Notes under the pieces: generated by a model | Told to the model about the DNA's origin: nothing | The model's database searches: none | The model's input: the letters and a program-made list of their open reading frames with translations, nothing else | Part shown: positions 12,201 through 23,757 of the stretch, one piece after another | How the letters are laid out: the number at the start of each line of letters is the position of its first letter | How positions within the stretch are numbered: the stretch's first letter is position 1 | NCBI GenBank assembly: GCA_032690845.1 | Contig: CM064417.1 | Coordinates: 25,627,110 to 25,691,109, forward strand | Origin: Eleusine coracana subsp. coracana | Lineage: Eukaryota > Streptophyta > Magnoliopsida > Poales > Poaceae | Direction of reading: 5' to 3' | DNA length: 64,000 nucleotides | Position numbers and translations under genes: made by a program

Positions 12201-12464
12201 TTTCTTAAAGCGCACTTCCAAACCAATATCAAGCAACTAAGAAACAGAGAGAAGCTTGTACTTGAGATGCTCAACCAAACCAACATCCTTGAGAGTGAAT
12301 TTTTCATTTACCTTTACCGTGCCTCTTGCCTTCACTGTCCCTCTCTTGTTATCTCCAAAGGTCACATACTCACGGTGCTTCAAGGGAGTGAGGCTGGAGA
12401 ACCATTTTGCATTTCTGGTCATGTGGCGCGAACACCCGAAATCTATCAACCATTTGTTCTCCAA
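9210..12464 (-). pseudogene. pol: Element I pol: protease, integrase, RT, RNase H (copia)
   Basis: Minus-strand order from high to low: protease (12464-12237) reads WLIDFGCSRHMT, where the usual DSG triad is DFG. Integrase (12236 to about 11250) has a WHRRLCHM zinc-binding start, LLHMDTVGP (first Asp), a frameshift near 11690, then QQNGVVERKN with the Glu. RT (about 10780-9800) includes KNKHGEDG, NARLVAQGFSQVEGLDY, QMDVKSAFLNGF and the catalytic YMDD (about 10243-10254). RNase H follows with GYSDADFAE, TIEAEYVAA and MCDNSSAICLAKN, then HQLADILTKPLD near 9370. In-frame stops occur around 9600, 10190, 10390, 10470 and 10530. The coding ends beside a C15 run at 9334-9348. Family identity is certain; the gene is dead. 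Confidence 0.9.
9334..9348 (-). repeat. Poly-G run (minus strand) at the end of element I RNase H
   Basis: Fifteen consecutive C on the plus strand follow AAACT; the minus strand therefore reads TCAG then G15 then AGTTTGG. It looks like an expanded version of the purine tracts found downstream. Confidence 0.7.
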
Positions 12465-14975
12465 GCGTCCATCTGCTGCCTACAAAGAACGAGAAGGAAA
12501 GTTTGATGGCTCAGTGCTGGGGTTAGTAAGAAAGCTTTTGGGATCCAACACTTCACCAGATGACCGGAAGTAGTCATCACATTTCTTTGCACATTATCAT
12601 TCGGACGTGTGGGACGAGAACCATGATGGGGAAAACATGGCCTGTCAAAGCGTCTCGACTCAAACCTCAGGTTGTGAGGATAGAAACTATCTGTATGAAA
12701 ACCAAATCCACGCGAGCGATGCTCACCACGATGGGGAAAACATGGGGTGCCAAAGCGCTGCTGCGCAAAGCCTCTGTTTCATGAATCAAGGACATATGAG
12801 GAATGACCCTATCCATGATAGGCATGAGAAAATGAGCGAGACTGAAAATCAACAAAATCATCATGATGCATATTTCTAGTTAATTCAGCTTGCATCCTCT
12901 CAATTCTCTTCTGTCTATAACAGAATTCATCAAAGTGACCTTTGCGACCACAGAACATGCAAATGTAGACACTCTCCTGTTTAGGCTTCGCTTGCACAGG
13001 AGGTTTGGGCTTTGGTTTCTCAACTTGCTTAGGGTTGAATGAGGGATTTGGATTTGGAGGATAGTATGTGTAAGTGGGCTTGATGGACTGTTCCTCATCC
13101 TTGTAGCTAGAGCTTTGCACAAACTTACCCACATTAGTACTCTCTTTGTCACACCTCCCATATCCCAACCCCAAGTTGTAGGTTGACCTACTAGCACTCT
13201 CCTAAACTCTTGACAAGTCACTCTCAATCTTTTCTTCACTCACTAGGGTTCTTTTGAGACGGGATATGAGATAGTCTTTTTCTTGAGTTAGGACATTGCT
13301 TTTCTCTCTAGTGATTGCAAGCTTATCCTTAAAAGAGCCACACACTACACATGGTAGTGGGGGAACTTTTGAGTGAGTCTCATCCAGCAGCTTGGACTCA
13401 AGCTCTTTGACTTTGAGGGTTTGAACTTTCAACTCATTAGTGAGCTTGGGGCACTTCTAACATGCACCCAAAAGAGTTGGTCTAGCTTTGAATGCATCAA
13501 GCTCTTTAAGGGCACTCTCAAGCTGACTGACAACTTGAGCATGCACACTTTCCCTCTGAGTGAGATCATTCATCAAAACTTGACAAGACTCACACTCAAC
13601 ATCAGCATTTTTAGCAAGCTTGGACATAAGTGAAGCAATCTCATAATCAGCACTCTCTAACTTAGACTTAAGCTCCCTACTCTCACGAATAGCACCGTGA
13701 AGCTTATCATCTTGCATGAGCAAAACATCACGCAAATGATCAAGTTCAAAAGAGATCTCATCAAGAGTGGGAGGTACCTCGCTTGTGTCAGAGTCGGAGC
13801 CAGAGTCTGTGTCGTGATCATTCTTTGCCATGAAGCAAAGCTTGGTGAAGTAGTCCTTCCTCTTCACTCGTGGCTTCTCAACCTCCTTCTTTGAGCTTGT
13901 AAGGTCATCGCTTGATGTAAGGTCAACGTCGCTTAGAGCGGCAACGCAGGCGCATGCGACTACCTTCGCGAACTTCTTGGAATTCTTGCTTCGCTTGAAG
14001 AACTGGTTCTTCTTCTTCTTCTTGAAGTCTTCAGTGTTTTTGTCTTGGTACTCGGCGTTCTTCTTTTTCCTGGAGCAGTCAACGATGAAGTGTCCAGGGT
14101 CACCACACTCAAAGCAGGTTCTTGAACCACCTCCTCTTCTCTCCTTCTGGTTGTTGTAGAACTTTATGAACTTCCTTATGAGCGAGGACAGCTCCTCATC
14201 AGAAATGCACTCCATCTATTCATCGGAAGTTGTAACAAGTGAAGATAGAGCAAATTCCAAGGAAGACTTGTCAAGTGCTGGGTTAGTTCCATAAGAAGCA
14301 CCACTGTGACTACCCTTTTGAGAGCTAGAAAGCAAAGCCATGCTAGAAGTAGGATTAGCAAGATTAGGATGAGATTTCCTAGACAATTCATGAGATCTTA
14401 GCTTGCTATTCAGTTGCTCGCAGTCCAGAGTATTGAAATCAACAGTTTCTTCAAGTGCGGCAATTTTATGAAGAGAATACAGCACTGCTTAGCTCTATCA
14501 TTATTATTGTACACAAGGTTACCACAAGCCCGCAAATTACATACAATTGCCTCAAACCAACGAAAAGTGTCATCTAGTGACTCACCAGGTTTTTGTGTAA
14601 AGGTTTGGTACTCTCTATTGTAAGAATCCTTACGCATAGACTTGACTTGATTGGTACCCTCATGGTACGTACAAAGCTTTGCCCAAATGGTATGTGCAGT
14701 ATCAAGATGAGCAACACGATCATGTTCACTCCTACCTAGAGCAGACAGCAGAATATATTGGCGGCTTTGGAGTTGTTCTCATACTTAGTTAACTCACCTG
14801 CAGCTGCAGTGTTGAGGTCTTCTGGTATGGCATACTCCTACTCAACTATCTGCCAAATTGCATGTTCTGGCTCAAGAGATAAGCATTGGTCCGTAACTTC
14901 CAGTGGGGAAAGTCCTCTCCATCAAACATCCAAAGCTTGACCGCATGCTTCTCCATGTCGCCTTCGGATCACAAA
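12465..14975 (-). pseudogene. gag: Element I gag (copia, coiled-coil, two CCHC knuckles)
   Basis: Minus strand, from about 14975. The N-terminal part has LWMFDGEDFPHWKLR (14900-14950), then YNREYQTFTQKPGESLDDT (14638 down), broken by frameshifts near 14500 and 14215. From 14215 to 13457 a 252-codon open stretch holds CFECGDPGHFIVDC, a CCHC knuckle, then Lys- and Ser/Asp-rich segments and a long coiled-coil-like region. A second knuckle, CMFCGRKGHFDEFC, lies at about 12960. Structural protein forming the virus-like particle. There is a stop at 13456 and further breaks before the protease. Confidence 0.85.
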
Positions 14976-15003
14976 GCAAGTAAAGGTCAACTAGTGATCA
15001 AAC

Positions 15004-15019
15004 CGGCTCTGATACTAAT
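15004..15019 (-). promoter_or_regulatory. Primer-binding site of element I
   Basis: The minus strand just after the 5' LTR reads AATTAGTATCAGAGCC, close to TGGTATCAGAGC, the complement of the initiator tRNA-Met 3' end typical of plant copia elements. Confidence 0.85.
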
Positions 15020-16832
15020 TGAAGGACCGAGAAGGCGACCAGAGGGGGGTGAATGGGAGCCAATTAAAGTTCTTTTCAAGAACTTGGCATGTATCCCAAT
15101 TACAACCCGAATCAACCACTGAAAGAATCATCAGGGCCACACACACCAACTTGTGATGTGATAACCCTAGGAATGACTCACACCAGCGAAAGAACTAGAG
15201 AGAAGCAAAAAACCAACAACTAAGACTTGAAACTAGGAAAGAAAACACAAAACAGGCAGCTCAGACTGACCATCAGCAGTGCCGGTCAGGGGCATCGGCA
15301 GTGCCAAGGATTTTCCTCCCACACCGGTAGTGTCGGTCTAGGAATCAGCAGTGTCAAGTAATATTAGAAAGCAGATGAAATTCTCGGTGAGTACATCGGC
15401 AGTGCGGATCCATATTTTTCTTCCCCCATCAGCAGTGCTGATGGAAAGATCTGCAGTGCCGATCGACCCTCGACAGAACAGAAATTAGTTCAGGATTAGG
15501 CAAGAACTTGACCAAAACTTAATCAAATGAACTCCAAATCATGCGATTTTTGGACCAGGTAATCCTCAACACATCACGACCCTAATCCAAGAAGATCCAC
15601 TCAATTGGCTCAAGGAATCATCATGAATTTCAGATCTTGTGCCAACAACACTAAAAAGGGGAAACTTGAGAAATCCTTCAAATCGAAGGTGCTAGAGCTC
15701 TTGATTTAGTCAAGGACCCATGTAGGATTGTTCTAGCTCATGATAGCACTAAGATCCCCAAGAAATCCGCCCCAAAAACTCACTCAAAAATGAGATCCAA
15801 AATTCCCACAAAAATAGCTCCGAAAATAGTGAAAAAGAGAAATTTGGGATTTAGGGAGAAAGGAAGAACTTGAGCACGAATTTGAATCTCATATCCTTGA
15901 TTCATCAAGTCAAGACATATGGATACATGGCTAGGAAGTCAGCCTCTTCCTCCCACTATTTGGAAGAGAAAGAGATCCCCTCTCCTCTATTACATGAAGA
16001 CCTCTCCTAGCACTTCGAATGAAGACCTAAGGCAAAGCTAAGGAACGAGAGGCACCTCTTCCACCAGCCCTACCTCTCCTTACATAGGCCTAGGGGTTGT
16101 CCTAAAGACCATCCTACCCCTCACCTACAATACACTGCCACCTACAACCAGAGGCACAACTGTCCATCTTTTTCCTCGTCGCCCGAACGCCATCGAGCCC
16201 TTCACGACTTTGCTTCGCCTCGATGCAAGCTCCGCGGTGGTGCCACGTGCACCTCCAATCGCCACCACTGGTTTTGAGGCCCAAACCTAGAAACCGCCTT
16301 GCACGCTTCTTAAAGCACAACTTCTTGATCTTGATGCGTGTCACCTTGTCTCATGATCCTCCTCGTCGGCAAGTCTCTCCCGCCTCTGGTCCATTGGAAG
16401 CCTCTACTTGCACCGACGCCCGATCACCTTTGACTTGGTCAACCCCGCCGTTTTGATCACCACCTATGGTTTTGAGGCTCAACCATGAAATCGTCCGTGC
16501 TTCTTGCCTCTCCACGTGTACGATATGGATCACCTTTGACTACATCCGGCCTCCCGATCGTCCGGCCCCAAGTCTCCTACTTATGCCCAATCCTCTCACT
16601 GTTGACCGCCAAGTTGACTCCAGTGACCTATACATCATGAGACAAGCAAACACATTTCCCATCTCCTGCAAACTCTGCAACAACTTTACCAACTCCGGTT
16701 AGTCATAACCATGACATGCACAATGTCATGCAATCCCCAAATTCTCGCATTTCAACTCAAACACCGAACTCAACCAAGGTCAATTACTCATCACATATTG
16801 CAAACCATGACACATATCCACATGGTTTCTCA
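15020..16832 (-). repeat. 5' LTR of element I
   Basis: Begins TGAAGGACCGAG and ends GGTTTCTCA on the plus strand. It pairs with 6058-7890 over its whole length with roughly 8% mismatch in the part counted. The TATA box position reads CCTATGTAA (minus strand, 16080-16088), one transition away from the box in the 3' LTR. The 15-bp near-palindrome cluster is at 15262-15465, partly eroded. Confidence 0.95.
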
Positions 16833-16837
16833 GAGAT
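16833..16837. repeat. Target-site duplication GAGAT of element I (right copy)
   Basis: Identical to 6053-6057 and directly next to the CA end of the 5' LTR. Confidence 0.95.
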
Positions 16838-19330
16838 CCTTCCCAACATGCCTTGTGAACAAGGTGATATTAATGCTTCCTATCTTGAAACCATTCTTGA
16901 GAAGGAAGTTCCTCAAGTGTTCATACCATGTCCTTGGTACTTGCTTGAGGTCATAGATGGTTTTGTTCAATTTGTACACATGTCTTAGATGTTTAGGGTC
17001 CTCAAACCCTAGAGGTTGTTCCACATAGACTTTCTCATTGATCTCTCCATTCAGGACGCCACTTTTCACATCCATTTGAAAGAGCTTGAAGCCATTGTGT
17101 GATTCATAGCAAGTAAGATCCAAATTGCTTCAAGATAGGTCATGAGAGCAAATGTTTCTTCAAAGTCAATTCCTCCTACTTGAGAATAGCCCTTGGCCAC
17201 TAGACGAGCCTTGTTCTTGACAATTGCCCATTTCTCATCTGCTTGTTCTTGAAGACCAACTTGGTGCCAACCATATTATGATTCTTGGCCTCTTAACCAA
17301 TTTCCATACTTTGCATCTCTTGAAGTTGTTCAATTCTTCTTGCGTAGCAATAACTCATTTATGATCATCCAAGGCTTCATCAATTGTTGTAGGGTCAATC
17401 ATGGAGACAAAAGAGAAGTTCTCAATTGTAACATTTTCCTCATCATTTCTTTCACTCACATAGTTGGGCTTGTATTGATTCCTCCTTGTCCTAACTCTTT
17501 GAGATGGACCCCCAATGATCGAGTCACATGAGTGATCCTTGTTGATGGATTTGGATCTAGGATGTTCTTCTTGAGTGGAAGGAGCTCTAGGTGAAGTATC
17601 TTATGCATGATGGATTGCTTGCTCTCTTGAGATATGAGTGTCTTGGATTCTTAGTGAGGTGGGGGAATAACTCATATGCTTTGTTGTCTTGGAACTAGAG
17701 CTTGGAGTGGATGAGGGGCTATTGTGTGAAGAGCTTGGAGAAGTGGCTCGAGGTGAAGTATGTGGGGAGGCTTGTGGCTCACTTATCTCTTGGGTTTCCT
17801 CATGGATAGATGGATGCACTCTCAATGAATCTTGGGAGGAGCTAGTGGGTGTGTTAATGGCATCTTGGGTTGGTTTTTGCACCTCGGAGGAAGAGGTAGG
17901 TTGAGGTGGTAGAGTTGAGGGCTCGTCAATATCACCATTATTGGCCTCGTGGGGTAAAACCTCGCCCACGGGCATGTTCCTCAAAGCTTCCCTCATGGGC
18001 TCATCTCTAATGTTCAGTTAATGAAACTCATCTCGTTTCTGAGAACCATTTGACTCATTAAATTGCACATCATAAGACTCTACCACACATCCTGTGGCTG
18101 AGTTCTAGACCCGATATGCTTTAGAAGTCCCTGAATACCCAATAAGAATGCCTTCATCAGTTCTGCTCTCAAATTTTTTGGGCTTCCTCCTCTTCTTGAG
18201 AATGTAACAAGTGTAGCCAAAGACCCAAAAATAGGAAACAATGGGTTTCCATCCAACAAATAGCTCATTTGGTGTCTTCTTCAACAACCGGTGGAGATAG
18301 ACACGGTTTGAGGTGTAGCAAGCTGTGTTGATTGCTTCAGCCCAAAACCTCTCATGAGTTACATACTCATCTAACATGGCACGAGCAAGAGTGATGAGTG
18401 TCTTGTTCTTCCTCTCCACTACTCCATTCTACTCGGGAGTATATGTAGCAGAGAATTCATGCTTGATCTCCTTCTTGTCACAATACTCCTTAAATGTTGT
18501 GTTCTTGAACTCAGTCCTGTTGTCACCCCTTATCTTCACAATGCTAGCCTTGAATTCATTCTTTGCTCTCCTTGCAAACTTTCTAAAGATGTCACTTACT
18601 TGAGACTTGTTCTCAAGGAAGAAGGTCCAAGTGTATCTTGTGAAGTCATCCACAATCACCAAGCCATATAGATTCCCTCCTAGACTCTTGTAATGTGTTG
18701 GCCTAAACAAGTCCATGTGCAAGAGCTCTAGGGGAGGAGATATAGACATGAATGACTTGGTGGGGTGAGATGATGCAACCTTCTTCCCAGTCTGACAAGC
18801 ACTACACAATATGTCCTTCTCAAAGGTGACATCCTTGATTCCTTCAATTAGATTCCTCTTGACCACTTTTCTTAGTTGATTCATTCCAACATGTGCCAGT
18901 CTTCTATGCCACAACCAAGCTTTTGTTACCTTAGTGAATAGACAAGTATTTGGTGGCATGTTGCTTGATTTGAAGTCCATGACATACAAGTTCCCATGTC
19001 CTAATCCATGAAATACTAGCCCTTTCTTTCAATTCTCAATCAAAGCACCATCCTCATCAAATGTGCACTTGAATCCCATGTCATAGAGTTGACCAATGGA
19101 CAGGAGGTTGAAGTTGAGGGTTTTCACAAGAAAGACCTTGAAGAGATGGAGGTCATATGTGATGGCCACCTTACCTGAGCCTCTAACTCTCCCCTTTGAA
19201 TTGTCCCCAAATGTCACTTTGTCATTGTCATTGTCTTCATCAATGTTTGTGACCATGTTTGGCTTCCTGGTCATATGTTAGGTGCACCCACTGTCAAGAA
19301 TCCAATGAGTACCTCCACTCTTGTAGTTGA
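16838..19330 (-). pseudogene. pol: S2 pol: protease, integrase, RT N-terminal part (copia)
   Basis: Minus strand. The protease active site DSG lies near 19290 (frame THWILDSGCT, then a stop before HMTRKPN), followed by VTFGDNSKGRVRGSG and LNFNLLSIGQL. Integrase (18989-18080) has LWHRRLAHVG and CSACQTGKK (HHCC), LLHMDLF (first Asp), RGDNRTEF where SDNGTEF is usual, and a TAG between YTPE and NGVVERKN. The C-terminal region contains RFWAEAINTACY and FGYTCYILKK. A Ser/Thr/Pro-rich linker (17996-17601) precedes the RT start, QMDVKSGVLNGEINEKVYV at about 17060, which reaches the insertion point of element I. The remainder is at 5106-6057. Identity secure, several inactivating changes. Confidence 0.85.
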
Positions 19331-20727
19331 CCCTGGTGGTAGCCATAAGAAAAGCACTAGAGGATCCTTGCACTCCCCTATTGAAGTCTTCTCCTTATAG
19401 GATACTGTGGAGCATGATACCTCTATTGTCCATGACCATCCCCCATGTGTATGTCATCGAGGTAGATGTAGTAGTGGGGAGGATCATAGAGGCCAGTGAC
19501 GTGCTCAAGCACGTGTCCCACTTGTGAGTGGAGCACAAGTATCATCTCCATGGCCTTCTCAATTGAGAGCTCATGCCTTCTGTTGACTACCTCCTCAAGT
19601 GAGAAACCCCTCTTAGGAGCTGTGATTTGTTGGAGGACCTTGTCCATCACATCAAGTGGTGCAATCCTTCGAAGACCTCTGAAGGAGTTTATACTGCACA
19701 CAAGATCATAAATCCTCAAGAAAGTCTCACAAAGGTCATCATTCGGATTTCTCATAACTTCATCAAATTGAAAGAAGAACTCCTGTTGTTGGGCTTAACA
19801 AATGCGCCAGAGTCGATCTTTTGGAGGAGATGCGGGCGCCGGACTGGTAAGATCGATCCTCTCAAATGATCATGTGAGTAATGTAGTCGGTGTTCCCCCT
19901 ACACCAATGCGTGGTCCACCCGAAGTGCTTGGAGTAGAACATGGAATGGCACTTGAGGTAGAGCTTGACAAAGCGCTTGATGAAGAGGTTGGTTTAGGTC
20001 TTGATCCGAAGGGGTTGTAGAAGCTATTGCAAGGCAATCTTGCGAAGGGATCAAAGAAATTTGAGCTCGAAGCTACTTCTTTCCCTTTGCTTGAAGATGC
20101 TCCATTGTTTGCCTTGGAAGTCTTCTCCCCGGTCCAACTTGCGGTGATGTCCTCATCCTCAAAGAGCAACCCAATCACATCCTCGACGGAGAGATTCTTC
20201 TCAATGAGAAGGTCAAGGGTCATGTAGAGGAGCTTGCTACTGGGGAGAAAGGAGAGGATCTTCTCAATTATCACGTTCCTTTGAAGCTTGAACGATCCTT
20301 CATTTGCTTCAATCACGTCCATAATACCTCGCAAGCGAATAAGAGAGTCAAATAAGTTCTCACTGTCATTAGTATGAAAAGCAAAGAACTCCTCAACAAG
20401 TATGACACTGACACGATCAAGAGGCATAACATCATCAATCCTAGTCATGCTAGTGGAGCAAGCAAGATCAAGAGAAACACCATCATCACTCATTACATTA
20501 GGCACACTAGTAGAGCAACCTATCAAATCATCATTAGTAGAATCTAGGCACTCACTAGAACTAGGCACATCCACACAATCATCATAATCATCATACACAT
20601 AATCATCGGTAAAGGTATTGGCAAAGTCTACAAGAGTATCCATCAACTGATCTGGAATCATGACATTTAGGTAGCTTTTCAAGTGATCCTTCCATGAGCC
20701 ATGACCCAGCCCCAAATGGGATGACAT
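19331..20727 (-). pseudogene. gag: S2 gag (copia), low-complexity C-terminus
   Basis: An open stretch of 285 codons (20727-19870) begins MSSHLGLGHGSWKDHLK. It has acidic segments, then NLFDSLIRLRGIMDVIEAN and LQRNVIIEKILSFLPSSK. These resemble the helical core of copia gag in which a peptide like EKLLRSLP precedes a Ser-rich tail. A second gag-like piece (19755-19423) reads FLRIYDLVCSINSFRG and APKRGFSLEEVVNRRHELS. I see no CCHC knuckle. Stops separate the pieces, and the start shown is only the first Met after the damaged leader. Assignment to gag is by position and weak similarity. Confidence 0.55.
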
Positions 20728-20754
20728 CCCAACTCAATACGGTCACTACTCAAG

Positions 20755-20781
20755 GCGGTTAAGCCCTATGATGAGCACCTA
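20755..20781 (-). promoter_or_regulatory. Damaged primer-binding site of S2
   Basis: After LTR2 the minus strand reads TAGGTGCTCATCATAG. The homologous S1 leader (44107 downward) reads TGGTACCAGAGCC and then ACAACTCATC. The S2 version lacks about 12 bases, which removes the tRNA-Met complement. The following CACCGCCTTGAGTA-like block is shared by both. Confidence 0.65.
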
Positions 20782-22464
20782 TGAAAGGACCGAAGGCCTA
20801 CCGAGAGGGGGAAGGGGGTGAATCGGTAGCCGACCACGAATCCAAATACTTCAATTTCACACCACTAGAACCCGACAAGCGTTGCAACCTAAACAGTTCT
20901 AGTAGGCCAAGACCCTATGCATGCTAGTGTTCATAATGCAAAACTAAACGCGGAAGCTAAACACACTAGCCTATGCAAGCCACAAGTCACCCTATCAACT
21001 AGAGCACACAAATGCAGAATAGTAAAGAGGGGTCAAGGAATGCTCATAATTTTTTCTTGAGGTCTCGGAAGGATGGCGCCTTCCCCTACTCCTTGTTTGA
21101 CCACTCCCGCCGGAGTCCTGGTCCCTCCCGCCACCAAGTGGAGTTCTCGCACACGAGCCTGCAATCACTCCCAGAGTGAAGACACGGTGTGCATCACCGC
21201 TGCCACCAAGGCACAAGCTCGCTTCCCTCAAGAACTTGTCGGACTCCTCGAGCCGACACGAGCGCTCATTAGCGATGCCCCTTTCACCGGCGGGCTCAAA
21301 CCGTGTACAAACGTGTGACGGCCTTCACAACCAATCACGATAGGCTCGATCACTGACACCTAACCGGTATAGGTCTCACCATAGACCAAGAGTAACAACC
21401 TAGATCACACCCTCAAGGATACCTAGCCTTAGATGTGCAAGATCACTCCATGTTACTCTCACTAGCACTATCAAGATATGCAATATCTCCTCCTAGTGCT
21501 CTCATCTTTTCCTCTTGGACCTTACCAAATGCTCTCAGGTACTCCACTGGCCAAGAGAAGTCTCCTAGGCCCCAGCAACGAAGTTATATTGGCTTCCAAC
21601 CTCAAACTAGCCGTTGCTCCACGAAATCAGCTTTCTGGTCCTACTGACCGGACTGTTCGGTCACTGCCTGACCGGACCGTCCGGTCACTGCAAACCTGAG
21701 CACCAACAGCTCTGCCTTGCTGAAATCCTGTACTGACCGGACCATACGGTCAGTTGACCGGATTGTCCGGTCCATTTCTCTCTCTAGTCTAGAAACATTT
21801 CCAACGCTCGCTTCCTCGCTGCCCAGAGTCACTTGTACAGACAAGACCATCTAGTCTGTAGACCGGACCGTATGGTATCTACAACCTCAACTCAGGCAGT
21901 TTCCTCGCTTTTTCGTTGTAAGTCCCAGACAACTTCACCTAGTGACCATACAGTCCGGTCACCATTGACCCCTCCGTTCGGTCACTATGTCCAGAAGCTG
22001 AAACTTATCGTGTTCGCTTGACTTCGTTTTCTGGCTTCTCCAAACAGCTCCTTGTCTTCTCCACTGTCATCTAGTGCCTGTGATTTCACCGAGCAACCTT
22101 GCACATCACCGATTAGACATGACCTAAGAGAATGACCTAGACCCGCTTGATAGTCTGGTTTTTCCTATGGACTCAAAGCCCTAACAACTAGTCAAGTGCT
22201 CCCAACACTTGCTCTATAGCTTGTCCTCAGCTTTGATCCATCTCCATCAACCCATGGACTCCATCAAGCTCATAAGCCTCCATGCTTATGGTCATTGTCA
22301 TCAATCACCAAGGCAACCATCATCCATATGATTTGTAGTAAAGTTTAGAGATGATTCCAACATAGATAACACTCGTATAGATATTAGCCCATAATTTCAT
22401 AGTTGTCATCTATCACCAAAACATTCATACCTTAGGGATCCCATCAATGGTCATAAAGCTTACA
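20782..22464 (-). repeat. SIRE-like copia LTR2, shared by S1 and S2
   Basis: Plus-strand ends are TGAAAGGACC and AAAGCTTACA. In the first ~240 bp it differs from LTR3 (44108-45434) at about 14 positions (~6%), so they pair as LTRs of S1. On its left side it is followed by a 5' leader and S2 gag; on its right side it is preceded by a polypurine tract and the S1 3' region. One LTR therefore serves as 3' LTR of S1 and 5' LTR of S2. The TATA position (21583-21592) reads AATATAAC on the minus strand, weaker than in LTR1 or LTR3. Near-palindromes related to GACCGGACCGTCCGGTC fill 21640-21985. Confidence 0.85.
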
Positions 22465-22482
22465 ATCTCCCCCTTTTTGGTG
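22465..22482 (-). promoter_or_regulatory. Polypurine tract of S1
   Basis: The minus strand reads CACCAAAAAGGGGGAGAT directly before the LTR2 start TGTAAGC, better preserved than the matching S2 tract at 3837-3854. Confidence 0.8.
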
Positions 22483-23040
22483 ATTGATGACAACCACTAC
22501 TTATCATAATCTTATCAATGAACAACAAGGCCAAAAGAGCTACACTACAATCGAAAGGAACCTTAAAAGTATAAGAGAGAAACATACAAGGTCCTACTCA
22601 AATAAGCATCATCAAGAGCTAAGAGGAATAAGGAAGAAAAGTGCACTCTAGATGATATGCATGCATGTCATGTGAAGATATTTAATAAAAGCACAAGGAC
22701 ATGCAATGCAAGACATGAATGATGATATGCAACATGTTAGCATGACAATGCATAATCATTAAGAACAAGAAATCATCACCATATGAAAATAAACCAAGTA
22801 AGATCATGATGAGTCAAACACAAGCAAATGAAAACTATGACTCATCAAAATCAAGGAACATCAAATAACTCCATCAAAATAAGATCCAAATGTATCTAAC
22901 TCCCAAAACCAATGTACACGTATGCTCCCCCTAGATACAAGCTACTCTCGATCGCACAAGATCACACTCCAACTCCCCCTAGACCTATGAAAACTTCTCC
23001 CCCTTTGGCAACAAGCACCAAAAAGCGGAAAAGTGAACAT
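22483..23040 (-). other. S1 3' noncoding region with purine tracts
   Basis: AT-rich and without a credible reading frame. Extra minus-strand purine strings (AGGGGGAG type) occur at about 22925, 22973 and 22997, as in the other SIRE-like 3' regions of this window. Confidence 0.6.
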
Positions 23041-23581
23041 CTACGCGCTCGTGGTCAAAGGAAGTGGTGCAGCGACATCCTCTGAAGGCTTTGCTCCTGG
23101 CTGCTCCTGTGCTGGATCCTGCTGCGCTCCCTAACCTGTGCCGCCTGAGCATCCAACTGCTTGAAGAAGTCAAGGTCTACAGGCGACTCAGACCCTATGT
23201 CCTGCCCTTCTGGTGGGACCGTGGATGTCTGCTCGGCAACAGTCGCCTGGAGTAGAGCAAGGTCATCCACGTCCTTCTGAGTGTAGCCTCAGTGGACTAG
23301 ATCCTCTGCTACGTAAGGTGTAAGAGTGCTGACTGTAGCAGTGGAAGGTGGGGCTGTAGCTGTCTCTAGGGCTGGCTGGGAGTCTGCACGAGTAATGTGC
23401 GGTATGTCTGAGAATTGACACCTGGCTTGTAGCAGGGATGTGGAAGGTCCTACCATCTACGAGGTCGAAGAGTGTGTCGGTGCGGTGAACAATGCAGACA
23501 TAGAGAAGGCGGACACGAGGGAGAGCTAAGTCACTGGAGAGAAAGTCTGTCCTGCTCCCCCTGTCGGTCATATCCCAGAGT

Positions 23582-23589
23582 GTGACAAC
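23582..23589. repeat. 8-bp target-site duplication GTGACAAC (left)
   Basis: Identical to 23750-23757 on the other side of the MITE. Eight bases is the hAT superfamily length. Confidence 0.9.
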
Positions 23590-23749
23590 CAGGGTTTTCA
23601 TAACCGGTGAAAACCGACCGGTTATCCCGGTTAACCGGGAAACCGGTCCCGGCCGATCGCGCTGACAGTTAACCAGTCGGTTTCTCCAGTTAACTAGCTG
23701 GTTTTTCACTGAACCGAGCCGGCCGGTTATACTGATTATTTCAACCTTG
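23590..23749. mobile_element. 160-bp hAT-type MITE inside the env-position ORF
   Basis: Ends are CAGGGTTTTCATAA on the left and, reverse-complemented, CAAGGTTGAAATAA on the right, forming imperfect terminal inverted repeats. An 8-bp duplication GTGACAAC flanks it. The inside is rich in ACCGGTTAACCGG-like motifs that can pair with one another. There is no coding capacity, so a transposase would have to come from elsewhere. The CAGGG-like ends plus 8-bp duplication fit hAT. Confidence 0.9.
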
Positions 23750-23757
23750 GTGACAAC
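23750..23757. repeat. 8-bp target-site duplication GTGACAAC (right)
   Basis: Second copy of the duplicated target, matching 23582-23589. Confidence 0.9.

Larger units (their letters stand above)
6058..16832 (-). mobile_element. Full-length SIRE-like copia element I (minus), nested in S2
   Basis: This 10.8-kb element has two long LTRs (6058-7890 and 15020-16832), a primer site at 15004-15019 and TSD GAGAT. Coding order is gag, protease, integrase, RT, RNase H. It has the SIRE traits of a large coiled-coil gag with two CCHC knuckles, long LTRs and purine tracts scattered in the 3' noncoding part. There is no extra ORF between RNase H and the 3' LTR. In the first ~235 bp of the LTRs I count about 19 differences (~8%), so the insertion is a few million years old under usual grass rates. 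Many stops and frameshifts make it inactive. Confidence 0.95.
1995..22464 (-). mobile_element. SIRE-like Ty1/copia element S2 (LTR1 to LTR2), interrupted
   Basis: The order on the minus strand is LTR2, damaged primer site, gag, protease, integrase, reverse transcriptase, RNase H, purine tracts, LTR1. This is Ty1/copia order (integrase before reverse transcriptase). Coding is split at the RT by element I (6058-16832). LTR1 and LTR2 differ far more than expected for the two LTRs of one insertion, so LTR2 may not be the original 5' LTR. All enzymes carry stops or active-site changes, so the element is not autonomous now. Confidence 0.7.

Noticed and set aside
15004..15019. tRNA-Met-like sequence as a tRNA gene
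   Set aside because: Only the 3'-end complement is present beside LTRs (also at 32526, 42933, 44092, 51114); these are primer-binding sites.
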